From Burkholderia latens (GTDB lineage: Bacteria; Pseudomonadota; Gammaproteobacteria; Burkholderiales; Burkholderiaceae), in assembly GCF_001718795.1 (NCBI RefSeq), contig NZ_CP013437.1, forward strand, positions 744,001-808,000: a stretch of DNA of 64,000 nucleotides. Direction: 5' to 3'. Numbering within the stretch: position 1 is the stretch's first letter; each line of letters opens with the position of its first letter. Position numbers and translations under genes: made by a program. The notes beneath the pieces are model-generated. The model saw only the letters and a list, made by a program, of their open reading frames with translations, searched no databases and was not told the DNA's origin. This document shows, one piece after another, positions 54,495-64,000 of the stretch.

Positions 54495-55973
54495 ATGTAT
54501 CTCGGACTCGATCTCGGCACGTCCGGTGTAAAGGCGGTGCTGCTCGACCGCGACGGCGCGGTGCGCGCGAGCGCGAGCCGCCCGCTGACCGTCAGCCGGC
54601 CGCAACCGCGCTGGTCCGAACAGGCGCCGCGCGACTGGTGGGACGCCGCATGCGGCGCGCTGGCCGCCGTCGTCGACCCGGCCCGTGCGGCCGGCATCGA
54701 CCCGCACGACATCTCCGCGCTCGGGCTGACGGGGCAGATGCACGGTGCGACGCTGCTCGACGAACACGGCGACGTGCTGCGCCCCGCGATCCTGTGGAAC
54801 GACGGGCGCGCGGATGCGGAGTGTTCGGAGCTCGAGCGGCTCGCGCCCACGCTGCGCACGGTGGCCGGCAACATCGCGATGCCGGGCTTCACCGCGCCGA
54901 AGCTGCTGTGGCTGCGCCGTCACGAGCCCGACGTATTCGCACGCATCGCATACGTGTTGCTGCCGAAAGACTATTTGCGTTACCGGCTGACCGGCGCGTT
55001 CGCGACCGATCCGTCGGATGCCGCCGGCACGCTGTGGCTCGACGTCGCGAAGCGCGACTACGACGACACGCTGCTCGCCGCGTGCGGGCTGTCGCGTGCG
55101 CAGATGCCGGCGGTGTTCGAGGGGAACCGCGTGACAGGCACGCTGCTGCCGGCGGTGGCGCGCTCGCTCGGGCTGCCGGAGATACCGGTGGTCGCGGGCG
55201 GCGGCGACAACGCGGCCGGCGCGGTCGGTGTCGGGATCGTGCGGCCCGGCGACGCACTGCTGTCGCTTGGCACGTCGGGCGTGTATTTCGCGGTGTCCGA
55301 CGGATTCCGCGCGAACCCCGAATCGGCGGTGCACAGCTTCTGCCACGCGCTGCCCGATACGTGGCATCTGATGTCGGTGATGCTGAACGCGGCCGGCTGC
55401 ATCGACTTCACCGCGCAACTGGCCGGTTACGACGGCGTGCCGGCGCTGCTTGCCGACGCCGAAGCGAACGCGCGCACCGGCCGGCCGTGGTTCCTGCCTT
55501 ATCTGAGCGGCGAGCGCACGCCGCACAACGACGTGAATGCGAAGGGCGTGTTCTACGGGCTCACGGCCGACACGCGGCGCGCGGATCTCGCGAACGCGAC
55601 GCTCGAAGGCGTCGGCTTCGCGCTGCTCGACGGGATGGACGCGCTGCACGCGGCCGGGCTCACGCCCGACGGCATTACGGTGATCGGCGGCGGCTCGCGC
55701 AGCGCGTACTGGACGCAGATGCTCGCCGACCTGAGCGGGCGCGCGCTGACACTGCGCGAGCGCGGCGAGGTCGGGCCGGCGCTGGGCGCCGCCCGGCTTG
55801 CGCATCTGGCGGTCGAACCGGATGCGCGGCTCGCGGACGTGTGTCCGCAACCGCCGGTCGTCGCGGTGCGCGAGCCCGACCTTGCGCGGCATGCGTGGTA
55901 TCGCGACACGCGGCGGCCGACGTTTCGCGCGTTGTACCGCGCGCTCGAACCGGTGTTTGCAACGGGCGCGTGA
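54495..55973 (+). CDS. xylB: Xylulokinase
   Basis: A 492-residue FGGY-family kinase that phosphorylates D-xylulose for the pentose phosphate pathway. Visible motifs are DLGTSGVKAVLLD at the start, GLTGQMHGATLLD, LLPKDYLRYRLTG and the C-terminal GGGSRSAYWTQML. It starts 4 bp after xylA and shows normal length. Confidence 0.96.
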   Translation: MYLGLDLGTSGVKAVLLDRDGAVRASASRPLTVSRPQPRWSEQAPRDWWDAACGALAAVVDPARAAGIDPHDISALGLTGQMHGATLLDEHGDVLRPAILWNDGRADAECSELERLAPTLRTVAGNIAMPGFTAPKLLWLRRHEPDVFARIAYVLLPKDYLRYRLTGAFATDPSDAAGTLWLDVAKRDYDDTLLAACGLSRAQMPAVFEGNRVTGTLLPAVARSLGLPEIPVVAGGGDNAAGAVGVGIVRPGDALLSLGTSGVYFAVSDGFRANPESAVHSFCHALPDTWHLMSVMLNAAGCIDFTAQLAGYDGVPALLADAEANARTGRPWFLPYLSGERTPHNDVNAKGVFYGLTADTRRADLANATLEGVGFALLDGMDALHAAGLTPDGITVIGGGSRSAYWTQMLADLSGRALTLRERGEVGPALGAARLAHLAVEPDARLADVCPQPPVVAVREPDLARHAWYRDTRRPTFRALYRALEPVFATGA

Positions 55974-56059
55974 TGCGCGTTGCAGTGAGTCGAGGCGGGC
56001 GGCCCGTTCCGGCGGCCGCCCGGCGTTCGTGAAGTGGTTCCATAACAAGGAGTGGAGAC

Positions 56060-57088
56060 ATGAAATCCGTAACGCGTCGTACCGTATTGAGTTCGCTTGC
56101 CGGCGCCGCTGCGCTGGCGATGTTCGCGCTGGGCGCGCCGCTCGCGCACGCGAGCAAGGACAAGCCCGAGATCGGCTTCTGCATCGACGACCTGCGCGTC
56201 GAACGCTGGTCGCGCGATCGCGATTATTTCGTTGCGGCCGCCACCAAGCTCGGCGCGAAGGTGTCGGTGCAGTCGGCCGATGCAAGCGAGGAGCGGCAGA
56301 TTTCCCAGATCGAGAATCTGATCTCGCGCGGCGTCGACGTGATCGTGATCGTGCCGTTCAATTCGAAAACGCTCGGCAACGTGGTAGCCGAAGCGAGAAA
56401 GGCTGGCATCAAGGTCGTATCGTACGACCGCCTGATCCTCGACGCCGACGTCGATGCGTACATCTCGTTCGACAACGAGAAGGTGGGCGAACTGCAGGCG
56501 CAGGGCGTGTTCGACGCGAAGCCGAAGGGCAACTATTTCCTGCTTGGCGGCGCGCCGACCGACAACAACGCGAAGATGCTGCGCGAAGGGCAGTTGAAGG
56601 TGCTCAAGCCCGCGATCGATCGCGGCGACATCAAGGTCGTCGGCCAGCAGTGGGTGCCCGAATGGAGCGCGTCGACCGCGCTGCGGATCGTCGAGGACGC
56701 GCTGACCGCGAACAACAACAAGATCGACGCGATCGTCGCATCGAACGACGGCACCGCCGGCGGCGCGATCCAGGCACTCGCCGCGCAGCATCTGGCCGGC
56801 AAGGTTCCGGTGTCCGGGCAGGATGCGGACCTCGCCGCGGTGAAGCGCGTGATCGCCGGCACGCAGACGATGACCGTCTACAAGCCGCTGAAGCTGATCG
56901 CGAGCGAAGCCGCGAAGCTGGCGGTCGATCTCGCGAAGGGCACGAAGCCTGCATTCAACGCGCAATACGACAACGGCAAGAAGAAGGTCGACACGGTGCT
57001 GCTGCAGCCGACGCTGCTGACCAAGCGCAACGTCGACGTTGTCGTGAAGGACGGCTTCTACACCCAGGCCCAGCTGGCGAGCCAGTAA
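56060..57088 (+). CDS. xylF: D-xylose ABC transporter substrate-binding protein
   Basis: A 342-residue periplasmic sugar-binding protein. A signal peptide ending APLAHA is followed by a type I periplasmic binding fold with [33 protein letters not shown] and [14 protein letters not shown], typical of XylF. AAGGAG precedes the ATG. It hands D-xylose to the XylGH transporter encoded next. Confidence 0.95.
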   Translation: MKSVTRRTVLSSLAGAAALAMFALGAPLAHASKDKPEIGFCIDDLRVERWSRDRDYFVAAATKLGAKVSVQSADASEERQISQIENLISRGVDVIVIVPFNSKTLGNVVAEARKAGIKVVSYDRLILDADVDAYISFDNEKVGELQAQGVFDAKPKGNYFLLGGAPTDNNAKMLREGQLKVLKPAIDRGDIKVVGQQWVPEWSASTALRIVEDALTANNNKIDAIVASNDGTAGGAIQALAAQHLAGKVPVSGQDADLAAVKRVIAGTQTMTVYKPLKLIASEAAKLAVDLAKGTKPAFNAQYDNGKKKVDTVLLQPTLLTKRNVDVVVKDGFYTQAQLASQ

Positions 57089-57155
57089 GCGTACGACGGA
57101 ACGCGACGCGCGGCCGCGACGACGGCGGCCGCGTCTACTGCGAGGCAATGAATGT

Positions 57156-58715
57156 ATGACCGAACCCTTGCTGACGATGCGCGGCATCGTCAAGGCATTC
57201 GACGGCGTGAAGGCGCTCGACGGGATCGACCTGACCGTGCGTCCCGGCGAATGCGTCGGGCTCTGCGGCGAGAACGGCGCCGGCAAGTCGACATTGATGA
57301 AGGTGCTGTCGGGCGTCTACCCGCATGGCACGTGGGACGGCGAAATCCGCTGGGAAGGCGAGCCGCTCGTCGCGTCGGGCGTGCGCGACACGGAGCGCGC
57401 GGGCATCGTGATCATTCACCAGGAGCTGATGCTCGTGCCCGAGCTGTCGGTTGCCGAGAACATCTTCCTGGGCAACGAGATCACGCTGCCGGGCGGCCGC
57501 ATGCATTACGCGGAGATGGTGCGGCGCTCGGAAGCGTTGCTGCGCGAGCTGCGCATCGACGCGATCAACGTCGCGCAGCCGGTGATGAACTACGGCGGCG
57601 GTCACCAGCAGCTGATCGAGATCGCGAAGGCGCTGAACAAGCGCGCGAAGCTGCTGATCCTCGACGAGCCGTCGTCGTCGCTGAGCGCGGCCGAGACGCG
57701 CATCCTGCTCGATATCGTGCGCGACCTGAAGCGCCGCGGCGTTGCGTGCGTATACATCTCGCACAAGCTCGATGAAATCGAAGCCGTGTGCGACACCGTG
57801 ACCGTGATCCGCGACGGCCGCCATGTCGCGACCGAGCCGATGCGCGCGCTGACCACCGACCGGATCATCGCGATGATGGTCGGGCGCGAGATCAGCAACC
57901 TGTATCCGCGCGAGCCGCACGAGATCGGCGACATCGTGCTCGAAGCGCGCAACGTGACTTGTCACGATGTCGCGAATCCGCGCCGCAAGCGCGTGGACGA
58001 CGTGTCGTTCAGCGTGCGCCGCGGAGAAATCCTCGGCGTGGCCGGGCTCGTCGGCGCGGGCCGCACCGAGCTGATGCAGGCGATTTTCGGCGCGTATCCG
58101 GGGGCGAGCACGGCGAGCGTGCGTATCAACGGCCGGCCGCTCGCGATCCGTGCGCCGGCCGATGCGATCCGCGCGGGCATCGCGATGGTGCCGGAGGATC
58201 GCAAGCGTCACGGGATCGTGCCGCAGCTCGGCGTCGGCCACAACATCACGCTGTCGGTGCTGCGCCGGTTCGCCGCGCGCGGCCGGATCGATGCGGCCGC
58301 CGAACTTGACGCGATCCGCACCGAAATGCAGAGGCTGTCGGTGCGTGCCGCGCACCCGTTCCTGCCGATCGCGAGCTTGTCCGGCGGCAACCAGCAGAAG
58401 GCGGTGCTCGCGCGGATGCTGCTCGCCGACCCGCAGGTGCTGATCCTGGACGAACCGACCCGCGGCGTCGACGTCGGCGCTAAGGCCGAGATTTACCGGC
58501 TGATCTTCGCGCTCGCGAAACGCGGCGTCGCGCTGATCGTCGTGTCGTCGGAGCTGCCGGAAGTGCTCGGGCTTGCCGATCGTGTGATCGTGATCGGCGA
58601 AGGCGAGCTGCGCGGCGATTTCGTCAACGAAGGTCTCACGCAGGAACAGATACTCGGCGCCGCGCTGAAGCCCGCGCGGCGTCCGGCCGACCCCATTGCA
58701 GCGAGTGCGACATGA
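57156..58715 (+). CDS. xylG: D-xylose ABC transporter ATP-binding protein
   Basis: A 519-residue fused double ATPase. The first half has Walker [10 protein letters not shown], a signature region [13 protein letters not shown] and Walker [12 protein letters not shown]. The second half has the degenerate Walker [10 protein letters not shown], signature [11 protein letters not shown] and [11 protein letters not shown]. This is standard for sugar transporters of the XylG/RbsA type. Its stop overlaps the xylH start in an ATGA junction. Confidence 0.95.
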   Translation: MTEPLLTMRGIVKAFDGVKALDGIDLTVRPGECVGLCGENGAGKSTLMKVLSGVYPHGTWDGEIRWEGEPLVASGVRDTERAGIVIIHQELMLVPELSVAENIFLGNEITLPGGRMHYAEMVRRSEALLRELRIDAINVAQPVMNYGGGHQQLIEIAKALNKRAKLLILDEPSSSLSAAETRILLDIVRDLKRRGVACVYISHKLDEIEAVCDTVTVIRDGRHVATEPMRALTTDRIIAMMVGREISNLYPREPHEIGDIVLEARNVTCHDVANPRRKRVDDVSFSVRRGEILGVAGLVGAGRTELMQAIFGAYPGASTASVRINGRPLAIRAPADAIRAGIAMVPEDRKRHGIVPQLGVGHNITLSVLRRFAARGRIDAAAELDAIRTEMQRLSVRAAHPFLPIASLSGGNQQKAVLARMLLADPQVLILDEPTRGVDVGAKAEIYRLIFALAKRGVALIVVSSELPEVLGLADRVIVIGEGELRGDFVNEGLTQEQILGAALKPARRPADPIAASAT

Positions 58716-59911
58716 ATACCGAACTTTCCTCTTCCTCCACCGTGCCGCCGGACACCGGCGCGCGCCGCCTGCGCGGCCGTCCGCTGAGCCAGATCTTCGT
58801 GCGCTACAAGGTGCTCGCGCTGCTGTTCGCGGTTGCGGCGATCTGGGTGTTCTTCTCCGTGCTGACCGACGGCGCGTTCGTCACGCCGCGCAACGTGTCG
58901 AACCTGCTGCGGCAGATGTCGATCACGGGAATGCTCGCGTGCGGGATGGTCTTCGTGATCATCGCCGGCGAGATCGACCTGTCGGTCGGCTCGCTGCTGG
59001 GGCTGCTCGGCGGCGTCGCGGCGATCCTCGACGTCAATCGCCACTGGCCGGTTGCGGCGACGGTGCCGGCGGTGCTCGCGCTCGGCGTGCTGGTCGGGTT
59101 GTTCAACGGCTGGTGGTCGACGTATCGGCGCGTGCCGTCGTTCATCGTCGGGCTGGGCGGGATGCTCGCGTTCCGCGGGATCCTGCTTGGCGTGACGGGC
59201 GGCTCGACGATCGCGCCGGTATCGGACGGCTTCGTGTTCATCGGGCAAGGCTATCTGCCGCGCGCGGCGGGCGACGGCCTCGCGGTGCTGCTGTTCGCGC
59301 TGGTCGCGCTGCTGGTCTTCCGGCAGCGCGGTACGCGGCGCCGCTACAAGCTCGCGGTCGCGCCGCTGTGGCAGGACGTCGCGAAGATCGTCGGGGCCGG
59401 CGCGGTGCTGTTCGCATTCGTCGCGACGCTCGACCGCTACGGCGGCATCCCGGTGCCCGTGCTGCTGCTGCTCGCGTTGCTCGGCGTGTTCTCGTGGATC
59501 GCGACGCAGACGGTGTTCGGCCGGCGCATCTACGCAGTCGGATCGAACCTGGAGGCGACGCGGCTGTCGGGCGTCGACACCGATCGCGTAAAACTGGCGA
59601 TCTTCGCGCTGATGGGGTTGATGTGTGCGTTCGCCGGCATCGTCAATACCGCGCGGCTTGCGGCCGGCTCGCCGTCGGCGGGCTCGATGGGCGAGCTCGA
59701 TGCGATCGCCGCATGCTTCATCGGCGGCACGTCGATGCGCGGCGGCTCGGGCACCGTCTACGGTGCGCTGATCGGCGCGCTCGTGATGGCGAGCCTCGAC
59801 AACGGGATGTCGATGCTCGACGTCGACGCGTACTGGCAGATGATCGTCAAGGGCGCGGTGCTGGTGCTGGCGGTGTGGATCGACGTGGTGTCGCGGTCGA
59901 ACCGGCGGTGA
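58712..59911 (+). CDS. xylH: D-xylose ABC transporter permease
   Basis: A 399-residue inner-membrane permease with about ten helices. The conserved loop is [19 protein letters not shown] and a later [17 protein letters not shown] is typical of the XylH/RbsC family. The C-terminal end holds [22 protein letters not shown] (in part). It overlaps xylG by 4 bp and closes the xylABFGH operon. Confidence 0.95.
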   Translation: MNTELSSSSTVPPDTGARRLRGRPLSQIFVRYKVLALLFAVAAIWVFFSVLTDGAFVTPRNVSNLLRQMSITGMLACGMVFVIIAGEIDLSVGSLLGLLGGVAAILDVNRHWPVAATVPAVLALGVLVGLFNGWWSTYRRVPSFIVGLGGMLAFRGILLGVTGGSTIAPVSDGFVFIGQGYLPRAAGDGLAVLLFALVALLVFRQRGTRRRYKLAVAPLWQDVAKIVGAGAVLFAFVATLDRYGGIPVPVLLLLALLGVFSWIATQTVFGRRIYAVGSNLEATRLSGVDTDRVKLAIFALMGLMCAFAGIVNTARLAAGSPSAGSMGELDAIAACFIGGTSMRGGSGTVYGALIGALVMASLDNGMSMLDVDAYWQMIVKGAVLVLAVWIDVVSRSNRR

Positions 59912-59954
59912 CGCGAGGCGACGTGAGGCAACGGCAACGTGGGGCCGCCGCCGC

Positions 59955-60911
59955 TCAGTGCAGCGGCACGCCCCATGCCGCCGTCACGTTGCCGCCGAGC
60001 CGCCATTCCGTGAACGGGCGGCGCGGCGCGATCATTGCCTGCAGGCGGCGATCGCCGAAGCGGGCGTAATACGGCTCGACCCAGCTCAGCTCGTCGCGCA
60101 GCGTCCACGGAAACAGCGTCTGCGGGACCGGCGTGATCTTCGCGAAGCTCGCGGGATCGTTCACCGCGTCGATCACGAGATTCGCGAGGCGGCCGATCGC
60201 GCCATCGTTTTCCCGATAGAGATCGATATGCCGCCGCTGCACCAGTTCGGCTGCGAACACGAGCGGCAGCAGCGCGAACGTGTGATAGTGCAGCGCGCGG
60301 TTGCCGCGCTTCACTTCACGCGCAAGCGTGCCGTCGGGGCCGATGTCGCGAATGCCTTCGCGCACACGCACGAGCCCCGAATCGACGAGGCTCGCGTCGC
60401 CGGTCACGGTGCCGGTCGCGATCAGGTCGAGCCCGGCCCAGTACACGAGATTGTTGTGCAGGCGATTGATCGCTTCCGCATTGCGGGTGGCGATCGCGAT
60501 GCGTTCGAGCCACGGGCCGAGCGCGTCGAGCCGCGCTCGGTTTGCGTCGCGCACGTCGCGCGGCATGCGCAGGATCACCATCGCGAAGTCGGTGCCGGCC
60601 CACGAGCGCTCGAAATATCCCTGGTAACCGTCGATCGGCCCCATCAGCGCGTCGGCTTGCGACCAGCGTTCCAGCAATGCGAGCGCGCACGACCAGTCGC
60701 CGCGATCGGCAGCGGAATTGAGCCGCGCGATGAAGTCGCGCATCGGTTTGACCGCGCGTGCGTAGCCTGCCGCATCGTCGTAATAGCCGGGCGGATCGAT
60801 GCTCGCCACGGCGGCGGGCACGCCGCACGCGCGCACGGGCGCCGACGCGCAGCAGAATGCGGCGGCTGCGAGCAGCGCGGCGAACGCCAGACGCTTCTTC
60901 GAATCGCGCAT
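59955..60911 (-). CDS. Alginate lyase-family (PL5-like) exported protein
   Basis: A 318-residue exported protein. A signal peptide with basic start and hydrophobic core ends near APVRAC. The mature region is helical like the (alpha/alpha) toroid of AlgL: the family motif appears as RLHNNLVYWAGLDL and the late HYHTFALLPLVFAAEL. These carry the Asn/His typical of the active site. It could degrade alginate-like or other uronate polysaccharides in the periplasm; its true substrate is unknown. It is convergent with xylH. Confidence 0.75.
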   Translation of the reverse strand: MRDSKKRLAFAALLAAAAFCCASAPVRACGVPAAVASIDPPGYYDDAAGYARAVKPMRDFIARLNSAADRGDWSCALALLERWSQADALMGPIDGYQGYFERSWAGTDFAMVILRMPRDVRDANRARLDALGPWLERIAIATRNAEAINRLHNNLVYWAGLDLIATGTVTGDASLVDSGLVRVREGIRDIGPDGTLAREVKRGNRALHYHTFALLPLVFAAELVQRRHIDLYRENDGAIGRLANLVIDAVNDPASFAKITPVPQTLFPWTLRDELSWVEPYYARFGDRRLQAMIAPRRPFTEWRLGGNVTAAWGVPLH

Positions 60912-61163
60912 GCGGGCCTCGGCTTGAAAGATGGCGAGGGCGCAAGCCGTACCGCGCTGCGCGGCGCACGGCGTCGATGCCGCGCGCGTCTTGCCGCACG
61001 CAGTCTAGCGTTCGGGTCTTTCATCCGCCTTTCTCGCCGTCGCATTCGTGCGTGCGGCACGCATGATAGCTGCGGCACGCACCGCGCATCGGTGCCGCCG
61101 CCGTAGCTGGGTGCGGCGCATGCGTTGCGCTATCCTGTCGCGATCGACAATTCACCCGACGCC

Positions 61164-62644
61164 ATGAAGCGCCCGTCGTTCTCCACCCAACTCGTGATGT
61201 TGTGGGCACTCGTTGCCGCATTGTGCGCGACGCTGGTCGCGCTCGTGTGGATCGTGGCCCGTTCCGCCGAGAGTGAACAGATCGCCGGCGCGCGCGCGCA
61301 GGGCGCGGCCGCATGCGAGGCGGTCGCGGCCCGCTATGCGGGCTCGGTGCAGCCGTCCGCCCGGCGACCCGATCCCGAGCCGATGCACGCGATCCTCGAC
61401 ATCGTGCTCGCGCACGCGCCGGACGTCGAAGGCGGCTTCTGGACGCGCGACGGTGCCGGCGGCGATGGCCGTTTTCTCGCCTATGCATTTCCAACCTATC
61501 AGGGCAGCGGCATCAAGCGCGACGTGCCGGAAGCGGAAACGCCGCTGATCGTTCGCACGCTGGGCGCGGCGGCCGCTACGCGCGCCACTGCGACGAACGT
61601 CGTCGAAGGCGCGCAGGATGCGGTCGTGGCGGTTGCGTGTCCGGTGCCGGCGGGGCCGGATCTGTTCGTCTGGATGCTGACCCGCGCGCATCCGCCGCTC
61701 GGCCGGCATGGCGAACTGCTCGCGACGGGGCTCGCGGCGGTGCTCGCGGTGCTTCTCGCGATCGCCGCGGCGCTCGCGTTCGCGTTGCGCCGCTGGAAGC
61801 GCAATCTCGGCCGCGTCGAGGCGGCACTGTCGCCGGCGGCGCGCGCCGCGCACCTGCCGCGTGTCGGCGAGCCGGATCTGGACCGGATCATCGACGCGTT
61901 CAACGCGCATGCGCGGCAAGCCGAGCGATTGCAGCAGCAGGCCGGCGAACTGGCCGCGCGGCTCGCGCAGGCCGAGCGCTTCGGCATGCTCGGCAAGCTC
62001 GCCGCGCAGCTCGCGCATGAGATTCGCAACCCGATGGGCGCGATGCGGCTGAAGGCCGAGAATGCGCTCGTCGCCGACTGCGGCCGCCAGCAGGACGCGC
62101 TGCGCGTCATCCTCGCGCAGATCGCCCGGATCGACACGCAGCTGTCGGGGCTGCTCGCGCTCACGCAGCCGGTGAGCCCGCACATCGCGCGCGTCGATCT
62201 CGATGCATGGCTGCCGGCGGTCGTCGACGCACACCGCGAGCTCGCGCAGCGCCAGTCGGTCGCGCTCGCATGCAAGCCCGACGGGCGCGGCGAGCGGTTC
62301 GCGCCGCCGTCCGACAACCCGGCGTTCGATCCCGACCAGATGCGCCGCGCGCTCGACAACCTGCTGCTCAATGCGCTGCGCCATGCGGGCGACGGCGGCG
62401 CGGTGTCGGTCACGGCCGTGCGCACGACGGCCGATGCAGGCGCGACGCTGCGGTTCACGGTGTCCGATACGGGCCCGGGCGTGCCCGATGCGCAACGCGA
62501 GCGGATCTTCGAGCCGTTCGTGACGGGCCGCGCGGACGGCACGGGCCTGGGCCTCGCAGTCGTGCGCGAAGTGGCGGCCGCGCACGGCGGCCGCGCGTGG
62601 CTCGATGCGACGCCGGGCGGCGCTTCTTTCGTGATCGAGATTCC

Positions 62645-62660
<16 letters not shown>
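61164..62660 (+). CDS. Membrane sensor histidine kinase
   Basis: A 498-residue kinase with two membrane helices (about 8-28 and 190-215) around a periplasmic sensor of about 150 residues. A HAMP-like linker leads to the dimerisation box with H285 (LAHEIRNPMG), then the N box, G1 SDTGPGVP and G2 GTGLGLA. Start at ATG 61164 is chosen because a basic N-terminus and first helix follow. Its end overlaps the next gene by 16 bp, so the pair is co-expressed. The signal is unknown. Confidence 0.88.

Positions 62661-64000
<1,340 letters not shown>

Overview
The window is high-GC DNA with the gene content and codon style of a Burkholderia, most likely of the Burkholderia cepacia complex. The indications are an abundant Burkholderia-type porin, a complete Tad/Flp pilus locus, a frmRA pair, a D-xylose operon and many short AraC/LysR-regulated catabolic clusters. 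I see no rRNA, tRNA, CRISPR array, transposase or integrase. Species and replicon cannot be fixed from the sequence alone.

Layout. Positions 1-4232 hold a cut-off solute-binding protein, a small ABM-type monooxygenase and a signalling pair: a REC plus degenerate HD-GYP protein and an MHYT histidine kinase. An esterase gene (4269-5372) follows. A leftward operon (10969-5645) encodes three GT87-type membrane glycosyltransferases plus GtrB and GtrA, which suggests lipid-linked sugar decoration of a surface glycan. After a 1.06 kb gap comes a rightward Tad locus (12030-25048): three Flp pilins, prepilin peptidase, an unplaced AAA+ ATPase, CpaB, CpaC, a lipoprotein, three TadE/G-type pseudopilins, CpaE, CpaF, TadB and TadC.

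The region 26.0-37.8 kb is the most unusual part. A WYL-domain regulator and a NERD-nuclease/SF1-helicase are followed by a tight six-gene run. That run encodes three different dynamin-like large GTPases, a coiled-coil protein ending in a Trp/Lys-rich tail and two small helical proteins. Three stop/start overlaps (at 33370, 35208 and 37508) link the genes. A shared inverted repeat GGACA-N5-TGTCC occurs three times: twice at 26.6 kb and once just before the first GTPase gene. This looks like a regulated membrane-remodelling system with a nuclease-helicase arm, possibly anti-phage or stress-related. I do not recognise it as a named system.

The right part is catabolic. A leftward cluster (42860-37946) resembles the indole-oxidation iif genes: a dienelactone-hydrolase/SnoaL fusion, an SDR, a StyA-like monooxygenase, a flavin reductase and an outer-membrane channel. 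It has a divergent AraC regulator. Next come frmR-frmA with a clear FrmR/RcnR-type operator, a LysR regulator divergent from an M20 amidohydrolase with an amino-acid-type binding protein and a porin, and then galM and xylR divergent from xylABFGH. The window ends with an alginate-lyase-like protein and a histidine kinase/sigma54 response-regulator pair, the regulator running off the right edge.
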